Part shown: one piece after another, positions 1 through 11,244 of the stretch
Layout: each line of letters opens with the position of its first letter
Numbering within the stretch: position 1 is the first letter of the stretch
Origin: Branchiostoma floridae
Taxonomy: Eukaryota > Chordata > Leptocardii > Amphioxiformes > Branchiostomatidae
Assembly: GCF_000003815.2 (NCBI RefSeq)
Contig: NC_049992.1
Span: 3,147,703 to 3,211,702 of the forward strand
Direction of reading: 5' to 3'
DNA: 64,000 nt
Translations under genes and position numbers: made by a program
The notes under the pieces: model-generated
Database searches by the model: none
Told to the model about the DNA's origin: nothing
Seen by the model: only the letters and a program-made list of their open reading frames with translations

Positions 1-595
1 TTTTGAGTGTGCTGATCTAATGCTTTTCTGAACTCCTTGTTTTACTTTCTTGTATTTATTCCAGTCTTCCTCTTGTCCTGTTCTCTTAGCTTTATTGTAA
101 AGACGCTGTTTCTTCCGACAGTGCCTTCTTAAGTTGCTGTTAAACCAGGGCAGGTTGTATCTGCTTGATGTCATTTTACTAGGAATATGTTTGTTCATTG
201 TGTGCTTCATTTTGCCTTTGAAGTCATCCCATTTCTGTGTCACTGACATGTCTTTTGTTCTCATGTTAAAGTTTGTTGCATAGTCCTCAAGGTCATTCTT
301 GATAGCCGGCTCGTCAGATTTCGTGCGAATATACACTTTCCTTTTTGGTTTTTTGTTCTGTTTGGGTGCCAAGTTCACGTCCACTAGAACCATGTCATGG
401 TCACTTATTCCCGGAACTACTGCGGTCTTTTCAATTATGTTTGGGTTGTAAGACTAGGTCCAAGAGATTACCATTTCTGGTTGGTTCCTGAACTGTTTGG
501 AATAGCCCATGGTTATCCAGTAAGTGCAGTAGTTTCTGTGCCTGTCCTGTATGGTTCTGAGCGTTGTCTGTTGTGCTGACATCCCAATTTATACT
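1..595 (-). mobile_element. Non-LTR retrotransposon (LINE) fragment, endonuclease-RT linker region
   Basis: Reading the minus strand gives a long open stretch running off the left window edge. It holds a SDHDMVLVDV motif, the SDH signature at the C-terminal end of the AP-endonuclease domain of LINEs, preceded by a segment with INWDVS and LLDLV-type residues. After SDH comes a basic linker with NLPWFNSNLRRHCRKKQRLY, typical of the region between endonuclease and reverse transcriptase in CR1/L2-clade and related elements. A frameshift lies near 436-450: the upstream frame hits a stop (TGA) just before the SDH segment continues in another frame. The copy is therefore dead at least at this point. 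The 5' part is missing beyond about 595. Clade assignment is uncertain; the LINE call itself is fairly secure. Confidence 0.8.
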
Positions 596-599
596 AGAT

Positions 600-1326
600 C
601 GCTAGTGATTTCGCCCCCGGGGTCGCTGTCACACCCGAAGACCAATAACGTGTGTACCCAAGGAACGTATCTGTGCTCTTCTGTGGTGCCTTCCTAGATC
701 CTTTTATTGAGTTACACACAAACTGACGAATGTGACTCAAGGAGGGCACTTAGATAATGAAGAAACCTTATACTGTACCAATCATAAACAGAGACCAGGG
801 GGGGTACAAAGTCAGTCAAACGCTATGGACCACAATCTTGGAGCCATGCCACCTAGCGGCAAGTGGTTTATGCCCTGATGAAGGCACTCACAAGTCGGCT
901 GAAACTTTGGTGAGAAAACTGACATGTTAAGGCCCAGGAAAAATGTGTTTACTGTTTCCCTACCTACTCTAGAAAAATCTGCCGACCCTAGACTTTGTTT
1001 TGGGTGGTCAGTGGACTCACATAGATTCCAGTTAGAATCTTTATTCACCTTGCTTTCTATTGAAGTAAAAACACTGCTTGTCCTATTCAACGAAGCATAG
1101 ATGCATCTATTATGCACAAAAATGACATTGAAAGACAAGTGCCCTCATGTATTTCAGTTTACTTTGTTCAACTGTCTTGTAGTGCATGTATGTCTCACTA
1201 GAGTTTTGGCCAGCCTAAAAAAATAAAGGAAAAAAATCCCTACCTACCGACTCTAATTTTTTCTGGACTGAAACAGGAAACACAACATTTTTTCCTTGGC
1301 CTAAGTAGAAAATTGTAAATGCTTAC
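600..1326. other. Non-coding stretch (putative intron of the kinesin gene)
   Basis: No conserved coding signal found on either strand. The next kinesin exon, which should carry the P-loop GQTG.GKT, was looked for on the minus strand here and not seen. The LINE at 1-595 therefore probably sits inside this intron. Confidence 0.5.
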
Positions 1327-1970
1327 CGTAGCAGAGCACGCAGCCGTTGACTCCCTGAAACACCCTGCCGACCAGGTCAGCACCTGTGACGTCATACACG
1401 TCCTGCTGAGTGGACTCCTCTGTGAGCACCTGTACGGACAGGGCAATCACAGGTGGTAAGTTTAGCACACGCAGACACAGACAGACAGACAAACATACTC
1501 ACATATACACACATTCACAACACACACAGAGAAAATAAGACAGCTTACTATGTTTACATTTACCCTCACATTCACATTTAACATTCTAATCAATAAACAA
1601 ATTTAAGATGCAAAGTTTTCCTTGACCTTGAAGAAATTTTCTCTGAAAGGGTGTAATCATTCTGACATATTTCATTCTTATAATTTCAAAATTCGAATTA
1701 ACATAATGCAAATGTCTAGATACAAACAAATAAGTCGGAAAATAACGGTGTAACAGTTCTTACACTACTGTGACGTAAGAGAAGACATCTTACTTTATCG
1801 AAGGAGTACAGTTTCTCCTTGAAGCTGTTGTCCTCCGACACGTCTATGGTCTCCTTGCTGGGCCTGACCACGCCGATGGTGGTCCTGTTGTCGTGAACTG
1901 TGACCTTCTCGTGTTCCGTGGAGGTGCCGGTCTTCTGCGCATGCGGGCCTCTCATACGCACGACCACGCG
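1327..1970 (-). CDS. Kinesin-family motor domain, partial (two exons)
   Basis: Two minus-strand exons. Exon A covers 1794 to at least 1970 (it runs into the N gap) and exon B covers 1429 down to 1327. Exon A reads VVVRMRGP near its start and ends KEKLYSFDK with donor gtaaga. Exon B starts VLTEESTQQDVYDVTG after a cag acceptor and ends GVNGCVLCYG with donor gtaagc, phase 1. This matches the kinesin head: beta-1 strand (VRVRP-like), the FDxV segment, and the YN.T..AYG stretch just before the P-loop GQTGSGKT. The motor would use ATP to walk on microtubules. The N-terminal start (gap) and everything from the P-loop on (left of the window) are missing. The RMRGP in place of the usual RxRP is unusual. 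Kinesin subfamily cannot be decided from about 95 residues. Confidence 0.75.
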
Positions 1971-2070
1971 NNNNNNNNNNNNNNNNNNNNNNNNNNNNNN
2001 NNNNNNNNNNNNNNNNNNNNNNNNNNNNNNNNNNNNNNNNNNNNNNNNNNNNNNNNNNNNNNNNNNNNNN
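1971..2070. other. Assembly gap of 100 N
   Basis: Exactly 100 N, the conventional length for a gap of unknown size. It cuts the kinesin exon at 1794-1970. On the far side (2071-2110, minus strand) a tgtgcag acceptor-like site precedes a short open stretch reading NKILPAPLKNAHDG, which could be the start of the same exon or of a previous one. The gap prevents a decision. Confidence 0.95.
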
Positions 2071-2346
2071 CAGCCATCGTGTGCGTTCTTCAGCGGGGCC
2101 GGGAGAATCTTGTTGACTGCACACAATACAATACCATACGATAAGGCTCGCCCCTGGGGCGTCGCCAAAAAGAGAAAGAGCATGCACCAGCTCCTTTACA
2201 AATCCGAGTCAAAAAGCCTATTAGTAAACCCTAGCCCCTCAAATACACAAAGAAACATTAGCGTGTGGGCAGAGCGTGCTAATACATTTAGAGTGACGAA
2301 GCTTGCTGTTTATGCACATAATGTTGAACGTAAAAAGGCGACGACC

Positions 2347-2530
2347 GTACGTTTACGATACACTTCGTGCAGAAGTTCGGCTCCGGCCGTTTTTGATGTG
2401 TTTTAGGTATTTTTGTTGGCTATCTTTTTTTGCCGTTTTTCTTGACATAAAGAAAGCCCGACAAAAATGTCTAAAAACACGTCAAAAACGGCCGGAGCCG
2501 AACCTTGGAGAGTACGTTTACGACACGGAC
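2347..2530. repeat. Foldback/MITE-like inverted repeat with flanking direct repeat
   Basis: Arms of about 55 bp (about 2374-2428 and 2448-2503) are reverse complements with few mismatches; the core is ggctccggccgtttttga. A direct repeat gtacgtttacga flanks the hairpin on both sides (2347 and 2512), as expected of a target duplication or of an outer repeat. It has no coding capacity. Confidence 0.7.
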
Positions 2531-2597
2531 ATCATCAGCTTCGGCGATGTTCTAATGATCTACGGCCGAAGCTGGTCAAATGTGTAATGGGGCCAAC

Positions 2598-2700
2598 ATA
2601 CTGTAAATGCAGAAATGTTCGCGGTGGTTTTATGTTCGCGGATTTCGTGGTGGCCACTTCATCGCGAACTTAAAACCACCGCGAACGTTTTTTTCCATTA
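2598..2700. repeat. Small TIR element, 'gttcgcggtggtttta' family, copy 1
   Basis: Terminus tactgtaaatgcagaaatg followed by gttcgcggtggtttta, with the inverted copy taaaaccaccgcgaac at about 2671-2687. The same termini and interior motif occur in a complete copy at 22989-23203. Non-autonomous. Confidence 0.65.
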
Positions 2701-3279
2701 TAGTTTTTTTTTACTACAGTCAATGACGCTACCGCGAACACTCCGTTTTTCCGCTACCGCGAAAGTAAATCCCCTCGAACTTAAATGCCTGGAGGTTACC
2801 TACCGACAGTCACCGGTCTGTTGGTACTGGCTGTCATGCTGCCTCGCGCTGTCCCAGCTGATCCTGAAAAACACAGTCTTAGTCAAACAAGATCACTCAC
2901 CCAGAACGGCTAAGCTACTTTTGAGATGTCCCTGCATGTGTTACGTGGGACTCCTTAGGCCCAAATACTCTTTATGCAAATTTGTTAGGGAATTTAGACT
3001 GAATAGGTGCAACGACTGCAAAGGTGATAGTCATCTGTTATGTCAGTCCTTTTACAAATGTGGTAAAACTAAATGAAAAAATAAAAAGATACTACATCAA
3101 GTTTCAATTGTTAAGTTTCCTATAAAACATTACTTGATATTTTGACCTTGTGTTATCCTTCTTCAGAGGCACCTCTTAAGAATAACAGTTCTTAAGCCAA
3201 CTTGTTGACCTTCTATCGATCTCTTTTTTCCTGTTTTAGGAAAACTCGGTAACACAAATGAGGTTAAATACAGGGTCAG

Positions 3280-4015
3280 TCTAATATGACTCACCTAAAA
3301 GTGGCTACTAAAGGTAACTTGATATTTTACCTAACGACTCACTTAATACATATAGTAAATATGCATACACGAGACTTGTTGGACTTGACGTTTTCAGTCT
3401 GTATATTCTTTCTTGCTCAGCCAAGTTGTTACAAAAATAACTTCCGGTACGCCGTTTTGCTTAACCCCTCCTTTTGCTACACAATGCAGATCGATATTCA
3501 CCGAAAGACTTTACTGAAAGAGGTGAAATAAGTTACAAACAACTCACCCACACGAGACTCGCCGAAATGTGGTGAAAATCATTTTTAGCCAGTTTTTTTC
3601 TTCTTCAAACTTATGATTGTTACAGAAATAACTTCCTGTTCCCAATTTTGACTCACTTCGAGCTCCCCCTCCTCTTTTTGCACATTGAGAATCGATGTTC
3701 ACCAAAATAATGTACATAGCGACGGCCAAAGAGCAAAAGAGTGAAAGTTACACATGACTCACTTACACGAAACTGATCAAGATGACTTAATATTCTAACC
3801 TGGTGTTTTTACCAAGATGTAAAAAGACTTCCGGTACCCCATTTTTACCTAGTCTTTTCACACAATTGCAAATTGATGTTCAAAACCGAAATGATTTAGT
3901 GTAGAAATCCTAAGAGCAAAAGAGTGAAAGTTACACACAACTCACCTGCACGACTTGCCGAAGTGAAAGTCAATGTTTTCACCTGATGTTTTTTGTTTCC
4001 CCTCTCCAAGTCGTT
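3280..4015. repeat. Degenerate tandem repeat, about 200-bp unit, 3-4 copies
   Basis: Recurring blocks: 'gttacaaaaataacttccggtac', 'gattgttacagaaataacttcctgt' and 'aaaaagacttccggtac', each followed by a 'cacaatg/cacattgag' block and then 'gagcaaaagagtgaaagttacaca-actcac'. On the minus strand each unit contains an AG-gtgagt donor-like site (about 3545, 3760 and 3950), after sequence resembling CACTTCGGCAAGTCGTGCAG. This may be a donor-edge expansion of an unseen minus-strand exon, but no exon was recognised. Confidence 0.55.
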
Positions 4016-7000
4016 ACAAACATCACGTCTCTAAGCCGGCTCGTTCGCCCTAACAACCCCTCGAGTCCCACTCTCCACGTCGTCTTACCTCTCCCCGTCT
4101 CCATGGAGACGGCCACTCCAAGACGTCTTGACCCTTGACCCCACGCACACTTAAGACAAGGGTGTTGTCTCAGGAGTTCTCAGCCATTCATCGAGGCGGG
4201 AAGGAGACTTGTTCTGCCGAACGAGAACTTCTCGTCTAACATCGTCCTGGCAGAGATTGATGTTATTCGTGACACGCCTGATTAAAAAGCCAAATCCAGC
4301 TGATTCTTGTAACAAATACTTGTAACAATTCTTCCAGCTGAATCTTGTACCAAAACTCGTAACAAGTCTTATAATGTTCAAAGAAAAACAAAGGAGCATA
4401 AGTGTGTACAAGTAGAATGTGTTATATCTTATAAAATATACAATCCTTACAAATTTCACTTTTACAAAATATATTCAGGAAAAGTACATTCTGGCACGCA
4501 TGATTAAACAACCTGAATCTTGTAACAATACTTGTGGCAATTCTTATAAATGTACGCCTATAGGAAAAATAAAGGAGAAAGTGTATACAAGTAGAAAATT
4601 AGAAAATGTGTTATATCTTACATACAATTCTTACGGTATTCACTTATAGGAAAAACAAATGAAAACGTGTTTAGATATTTAGAAAATGTGTTATTCTTGA
4701 ATACAGCACCACATCCGCTATCTGGACAGTCTTAAAAACTCAAGTTTTGTAAGTTTGTCCAGTCTGTAACTGTACCGTTGGATTTGTCATCTTTATAAAA
4801 AAAGTTTCATCTTATAGTTGCCACAAAAAATCGGAACGATAGCTACGCTCGTACTAATGAATGCAAAGTCGTGTATCTGACAGAACCTTGTGTTGTCATT
4901 TATATCTTCAAACAGTCTGTCTTCAAACATCCATAAATAGTCTCAGCCCAATATTCATGGAACATAAACTACTTTTGTCAGTTTGGACAAAGGAAGGAGG
5001 TTTTGTCAGACGCCCTTAATGTATCTACATGTGCTTGTCTGACCCCAACTTTCGTCTGAACCTATAAATATCTTTTACCCTTACATGTAGACGTTTTATC
5101 CACTGTAAAACGATGTTTAACATCGATGTTTAACATCTCCCTCTCACACTTTAGTCAGAAGCTGTGAGGACGATGTCTGATTGGTATCAAAATGTAAGTA
5201 GGAGAGACTTAATAAGTTGTGTAAAAGTAAACTCCAATATCACATGTTTTACCAACCTGTTGAAATAAACGTCATTGCGACTTAGTTTTTTTAGGATCTT
5301 AAGTTAAGGGCAAAACCCGCCGTACGTGCAAATGCGTGCTGTCTACGTGCCCAAACGTGGGCAATCTTTTGGGATCCGTAAGTGGTGAGTACCGCCTCCG
5401 TACGAACACGTAGGGAATCCGACGGATTTTGGAGCGCGCAGACACGCCATAAAACTTTACGTGCAGGCAAAACAAAACTTTGTTTGCCACCTGGCTGCGG
5501 ATTTACCAGCCGTACGCACCAGCTGCAGCCTGAACGTTTTCACAAATACTTGGCGGACGTGGCCTCCCGAAAAAATCGTACGGATAAACTGCACGTATGG
5601 CATGTGTGTATCAGTCTTCTCTTGTTTGGCATTGGTTCTAAGGTGAAGGTTCTCCAACCAAGCAGGCGAAAACTTGTTATTTGTTGTTGAAGTAGTCTTA
5701 CGAAAATGTCTTCCATTCAAGAGCGAACCTGACACACATTCTTACATGTGAGTTGATGTGGAAGCGCTGTTCATGGCAGACACGGTTCGTACTTTTGTAA
5801 CCCAACATGAGTTTTGTTGAGGGGAATTTGGCACTCATATCACAATAACGTCCTCTTGGAGTCCAGGTCGTTGTTACCTGCATGAAAAAAGGAGGTATTG
5901 TCTCTATCTCTGTGTGTGTGTGTTTTGCGTTTCCTCATCTTTGTAGTCAGCATAATTCAATAACCTCTGGATGGATTGTGACGATAGCTAATGTGTGGGC
6001 AGGTCGTGGGAAGACAAAGATTTAAGTCGATTTTAGATCCCCTTTTGTTGATATTACAGAGGAAATTCGTCTTATATTTTTTGCTCCGACCAAGTCATGG
6101 TTTTTATGTTTTGATGGCACATAGACTGTGATCAGAGGAAGAAGTGGTGTACGTTTACAGCTTGCAGCCTGCTCTGTGTATGAAAGTAGTACTACGCCAT
6201 GAGTCTATAACTTCGTGGCACGTCGCGTCTTTGGTTTCCATTGACCATGGATCCTAATTGGCAAAACCTGCCAAGAACCGAAAAGGGACGAAAAATCTAA
6301 CAATCAGACTTGAAAAACATAGTACAATGAAAAACTTTCTTCCAACAAAAAGGTATACACGGATCAAATTTCCAACGACCACTATAACCTTCTTCAGGAT
6401 CATAGCATTGTACTATGGCTACTTCCCACTCAGATGAGTTTCCTTGAGAATTGAGAAACTTTATTTTGTTTGGATTGAAACGTGAGGGTGGGTGCGCATA
6501 TTTGTTTAATGCCCTCTCGGAACTCAAAGCACAAAGGAACAAAACCAAATATCGTGTAAAACATTTACAGTACCATTTTCTTTCAATGTGCAGGTGTTAG
6601 GGTACACGGAATAATGACATCATGGGAAATGACATCACTAGCATCCCTCCTATAGATCTTTTTACGTGGCGTCATAGTCCTGTTCGAACGTCCTAACTGC
6701 CATGTTAGATGATTAGCTGCTCGGTCTCTAAACGGCACATGTGGACCCGTTCGTGGAAAGAAGTTGTGTTGATTTTATAAATTCACAAACGGGCTGGATG
6801 TTTCGTTCTAACTGCGAGTTCCATAAACACAGGATACGGCCTACTCGCCGTTTCTATCTTACAACATTACTTGCACTAACGTTACGTTCTCGTAGCAGTT
6901 TTCCAATAGAACGTTCCGTGAAAAAAAGTTCCTGTAAAGTATAGTAACAGACGAGCAGAACTAATAGGAGGATGTTTCTTTGCCTGGAGGCCTACACCTG

Positions 7001-7460
7001 AAAGGACCAGCCTTCTAAAGCAAAGATCAAGGGACACACGACACGGGACTTTGTCGTCGTCACTAATTAGGCCCGCTGTCGCCAACAATCCCGGCAAAAA
7101 TAAATCCGCTTTTGGAGTCCCTTTATCTTCTCTTCGCGGCTTGCCGAGGCGGACGCAGCGCGAGGCGCGCACAATGCACCCTAACGAACGGGCTAATTGG
7201 TTAACTACGGAAACCGGCAGACGGAAGCTGGTTTGCCGCGCGTGGCAGGAAACATTGCTGGGTGGACAAAACTCCTACGTCATGGCACGTAACCTTATCC
7301 CTGTGGCATATAGAAACTACAAACGTACAACATAGCCATTAAAAACGCGCCGATCCCAGGTCTTTAGTAGTCATCTGGTCTGGTCCGGGCTTCACTTGCG
7401 CTGGTGCTGTTTCGAGAGCGCAGTTCTGTCTCTCCACTTGTTCTGGGTAAGCTTGACGCA
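4016..7460. other. No gene recognised
   Basis: AT-rich non-coding DNA. 4295-4380 and 4490-4660 hold related blocks built on 'cttgtaacaat' and 'ggaaaaa-aaaggagaa-gtgtataca'. Open stretches at 5300-5735 on both strands overlap each other, lack splice or codon logic and resemble no family. The promoter-like and CpG-containing stretch at 7080-7260 has no gene I can attach to it. Confidence 0.5.
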
Positions 7461-7465
7461 CTTTG

Positions 7466-8085
7466 GTCCGGTAAGGAACTTTTACTCTCTTCTTTTTTTA
7501 AGCCGTGTAGTTTATTTGCTATCTGAAGGAAGATTTGAGTTATTCCTATCGGAGGAAGAGGCAATACCTTGCGTTGTTCTAAAAGATTTGAACTCCGAAT
7601 AGAAGCACTTTAAAATTGCGTATTTTTCCTCGAATGAGAACTGGTCCGGGAAGGAACTTTTACTCCCTTCTTTTTAAACCGTGTAGTTTATTACAATCTC
7701 GTTTGTAAAGTCTGAAACAATTCAGCCTCGGCTTCTATTTCTAGACTACTTGTACGATTTGTATACAATAAACCAGTTATTATTATCTGAAGGAAGATTT
7801 GAGTTCTTCCTACGGGAGGAAGAGGTAAAAACGTGCGTTGGTCTAAAAGATTTGAACTCCGAATAGAAGCGCTATTTTTCCTCGAATGGAAAGTGGTCCG
7901 GTAAGAAACTTTTATTCCGATCAATTTAGGCCGTGTAGTTTATTTCCCGTGTAAAGTGAGATGTGACTTATTCGTAAAAAGGAAAGGTAGCGTACGTTGG
8001 TATAAAAGATCTGAACTCCAAATAGAAGTGTCTTAAAATTGCGTTTTTTTCCGGGCATGGAAACTGATTTGATCAAATATGCGTA
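7466..8085. repeat. Degenerate tandem repeat, 3 copies, unit about 180-255 bp
   Basis: Blocks recur in order: 'ggtccggtaaggaactttta' (7466, 7642, 7895), 'ccgtgtagttta' (7504, 7679, 7932), and 'agatttgaactccgaataga' (7584, 7848, and a diverged copy about 8008). The spacers differ, so the copies have diverged independently. Confidence 0.7.
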
Positions 8086-8369
8086 CCGAGGAAAGGGCAA
8101 ACTGTAATTAAACAATGTCTGTAGGGATATATCAGGGCGTCAGATATAAATCATAATCGACAACTGTAAAACAGATATGCTATGTTGGAGGACAGTTGTT
8201 CTAGCTGGACAAGCTCTTCTTTGTATTGAGAAAGTTGATGACATGTTCAGCACCAAGGACAGGGATGAAACAGAAGTCAGATATGTTAAACCATACTTAT
8301 TAATGTGGCTATTAGTGTTATTTTGCTCGTTGTAAGACCGAGCGACGACTTCCAGGCGCTAAACTACTG

Positions 8370-8440
8370 GTAAGGCCTATGTCACATTTCCAAACCGGGG
8401 CCCGGCCGGGCGGCTGTTGAGAACGAAAAGTATGATATAG
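8370..8440. repeat. Dispersed repeat 'gcctatgtcacatttccaaa' family
   Basis: A motif of the type gcctaygtcacatttccaaa followed by a G/C-rich block and then gaaacgaaaa(g/a)ta occurs here, at 9631-9690 and at 10928-10995. The phrase cgaaaagtatgatata also occurs at 8840 and, inverted, at about 11035. No coding capacity. Confidence 0.55.
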
Positions 8441-8449
8441 GCATCCGTC

Positions 8450-8842
8450 TGTCTCGGAAGACAATGGTAGGCAGACGGGTTTAAGGCGACCCGTCTGCCT
8501 GGCCTGCACTTGGGTTTTTAAGGTGAAGGAGGGGTGTGCACGTCCTTTTCCACCCTCTCGTCCACTGGCGCACTAGTCCTACAGGGGCAACTGTATGCAA
8601 CGTGTAAGACGGCCCGGCAGATGCAGGTTTGTTGTTTGGAGTTTCCGTCTCCTAGGAGGACTTCCGACCAAGGATGCAAGGGGTTCCTCCTACCCCTGAC
8701 TCGTGTGTCATGGCGGGTGTGTCAAAAGTGAGGAAAGTCGTGTAAAGTGCGTGTAAAGATCGATGACACGACAAGCGGATTCGAACCCGGGACCTCTCGG
8801 GCCTGAGACCAACGCGCTGCCGATCGTGCCACGCGGTCCCAC
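8450..8842 (-). mobile_element. tRNA-derived SINE, full-length candidate
   Basis: The minus strand from about 8842 to 8765 begins like a tRNA: an A-box-like TGGCACGATCGG and a perfect B-box GGTTCGAATCC. The T stem pairs badly and the anticodon arm is degenerate, so this is a tRNA-derived head rather than a working tRNA. The body follows leftward (8730-8450), with blocks 'ctcctaggaggacttccgac' and 'ggtgaaggaggggtgtgca'. That body recurs without an obvious tRNA head at 52600-52915, which shows a dispersed family. Confidence 0.7.
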
Positions 8843-10155
8843 GAAAAGTATGATATAACGTCACAGTAAAAGACACCGAACTACACAAGACGTAAAAAGA
8901 ATAGTCTTAGGAGTTATTTGTGTATATTTTCATTTTTTTCGTTTCCACAAACAGCCCTGCCAGTACCATGGCTCGCGCTTGCAGGAAAGCACACCGGGCC
9001 AGCCCGACTTTTAAACGTGACGGGTTCTCTGGCGTGTAGAAGTTTTAAAAACGCCTGAAAAATTCCCTCCTTCACCATTTCCAAAATCATATCCAGTTGC
9101 AAATTATCTCGGGCGTATCCCTCCTGGAGTTACATACTTGCACCTGATCAATAGCTTTGCTTACATGAGGTACGACAAAGCAGTAACTTACGCCACGGAG
9201 GATGAACTCAGTTCATGAATACCGCATTTAGTGAACTCCTGGACAACACTTTAGATCAAAACTTAGATAGAATGTCACTTGAATTCAATCTGTCGTTTGT
9301 CCAGTTTCACGGTCACTATATTGGAAGTCCTTTCCACCATTGTTAAAAAGCGTAGCATGTCTTTTGACATAAACTGTTTTTTCTTCGATATGGTAATATG
9401 TCTTTATTTCTGATATAGCCTATGTACTTACAGAGACGTTTGACGTTTACCACCAATACTTGTATGGTGTATTTTGTAGGAATTGACGATTCCAGGTCTA
9501 ATAAGCCCACCTATCCCTTGTTTGATGAGAACTACACTTTGAGTAGGTTAAAGATCCCTCGGTAGTTATCGAAAAGAGTAGGGGTCCTTCCCGGTGTGAT
9601 TAGACCAAACCACACAGTCTGGTCTTGGGCCTACGTCACATTTCTTACCTGGGGCCGGCAGGCATGTTTGCGGGAATGAAAAATTTATGCCAATAGATAT
9701 GTACAAGGCATACTTTTGAATTAATTTTGGTCCATTTTTTATTTTTTTTTATTTTTGTATCGTGCCTTTCGTTCCCTAAACTGCCCGGTCAGGCCCCTTT
9801 CTGAAAATATGACGTTAGTATTACGCAGTTTTATCTTACTATACAAAACTAAATTTGTTACACCCAAATGTGTTTCCAAGATTTGCGAAACAAAAATAAA
9901 TCGTTTAGAATGTGGTAGCAACGGACCGTGCTGTAACAGGAGCAAAGGGTCAGTAGCTACAGAAGTACATCCATCCCTTTTTGTCATACATAACTGTATC
10001 TGAATCTGTATCTATATAGCCGGTATAACCGCCGTTCGGCGTAACGCACCAGCTTCGCAGGCACGCGGCGCGGCAGCAGCTGGTTATATTACACCGAACG
10101 ACTCGTTACCCCTAACTTTTGCACATCTATCTGCAAGCGTTCTTTACTGTAGATA
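8843..10155. other. No gene recognised; contains a short hairpin at about 10033-10103
   Basis: A/T-rich DNA. A 70-bp hairpin 'cgttcggcgtaacgcaccagct' / 'agctggttatattacaccga...' sits at 10033-10103 and is probably a MITE end or foldback. A poly-purine/pyrimidine run is at 9728-9760. No convincing exon. Confidence 0.5.
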
Positions 10156-10732
10156 CGAGGCATTCAATAAGTAATGTCCCTGACCCATTTCCCATAGCAG
10201 GAGATTAATGAAACTTGGCACAGTTATTAGTCTTACTCTTCATAGGAACCACCTAGAGTTTTGCATTTCTCCCATCATTTGATGTAGCTCTGGACACCGT
10301 TCTTGTAGGACATCCCAGGTTGGTCCTCCGACAGATGCCTCATCAATGGCAGAAGAGGGACGACCAGGTCTGGGAGCTGTTTCCACAGACTTCCGACCTT
10401 GTTTGAATTCAGGATGCCAGCGTTTTACAAGGTCATATGATGGGGCATCATCACCATAAGTTTTTTTTCATTTCATCAAAAGTCCCCTTTGGTGTGCGTC
10501 CTTTCAAATACAAAAACCGGATCACTGCGCGACACTCAACTTGCTCCATTTCACACCTGGTCCAGTTCACACCTGACTCAGTTCAAACACCAGTAAATCA
10601 GTAACCACAATTAGTTCAGAGCTGTTTTTTGCAACATAACCCATAGAGATATGACTCATTACACATGCAAAATTTCATCTAGATCAGACAACTGGAAGTG
10701 GGTCAGGGACATTACTTATTGAACGCCCCTCG
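10156..10732 (-). mobile_element. Mariner/Tc1-type transposon, internally deleted and frameshifted
   Basis: Terminal inverted repeats of about 30 bp end to end: ...ttcaataagtaatgtccctg at the left and its complement cagggacattacttattgaa at the right. A TA dinucleotide lies directly outside each end (10154-10155 and 10733-10734), the mariner target duplication. On the minus strand the interior encodes a mariner transposase N-terminus, MEQVECRAVIRFLYLKGRTP, then after a frameshift in an A8 run YGDDAPSYDLVKRW and PRPGRPSS. That is the paired-type helix-turn-helix and the GRP-rich linker. The catalytic DD(D/E) part is absent. Total length is 577 bp against about 1.3 kb for intact elements, so it is a dead, non-autonomous derivative. 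Confidence 0.92.
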
Positions 10733-11244
10733 TAACTGTGCGTTACTGAAAAATGCTTGTATAAGACGTTAAATTGAGGTTCCGTGCTTGAGGACATCCA
10801 CACGTTAGAATCCACCACAGTTATCCAAAAGAGTGGGTCAAACAAATCTGTAGCTGGACATGCAGCTTGTATAGTACTCCGCAGTCCGGGGCTGTAACTG
10901 GCTCCTCCCTTCGCGGAAGTTGGTCGGGCCGCTGTAAGGCTAACGCCACATTTCCAAAAGGCCAAAACAGGGCCCGTTTGTGGAAACGAAAAATAAAAAT
11001 GTAAACACAAATGTCTTGTGGTGTTTGGTGTCTTTTATATCATACTTTTCGATCTCAAAAGCTGTCCGGTCCTCTCTAGTACAAACATGGTGTGTTACGT
11101 CATGAGGCGGTTTTACCGGGTATACAATACAAACAAAACAAACAAATTAACAAACAAAAAGCACTAACGCCAATGTAAATTTCCAGCAAAGTTTTCCTTT
11201 TTTTAAAGCAAAATTTTCCATACGTTCCATTTCAGACTGAAGAG

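Noticed and set aside
8765-8842. tRNA gene on the minus strand (good A and B boxes)
   Set aside because: T stem and anticodon arm do not pair properly, no clean acceptor stem, and it is joined to a dispersed repeat body; a SINE head fits better. The same holds for 23850-23945 and 41300-41375.
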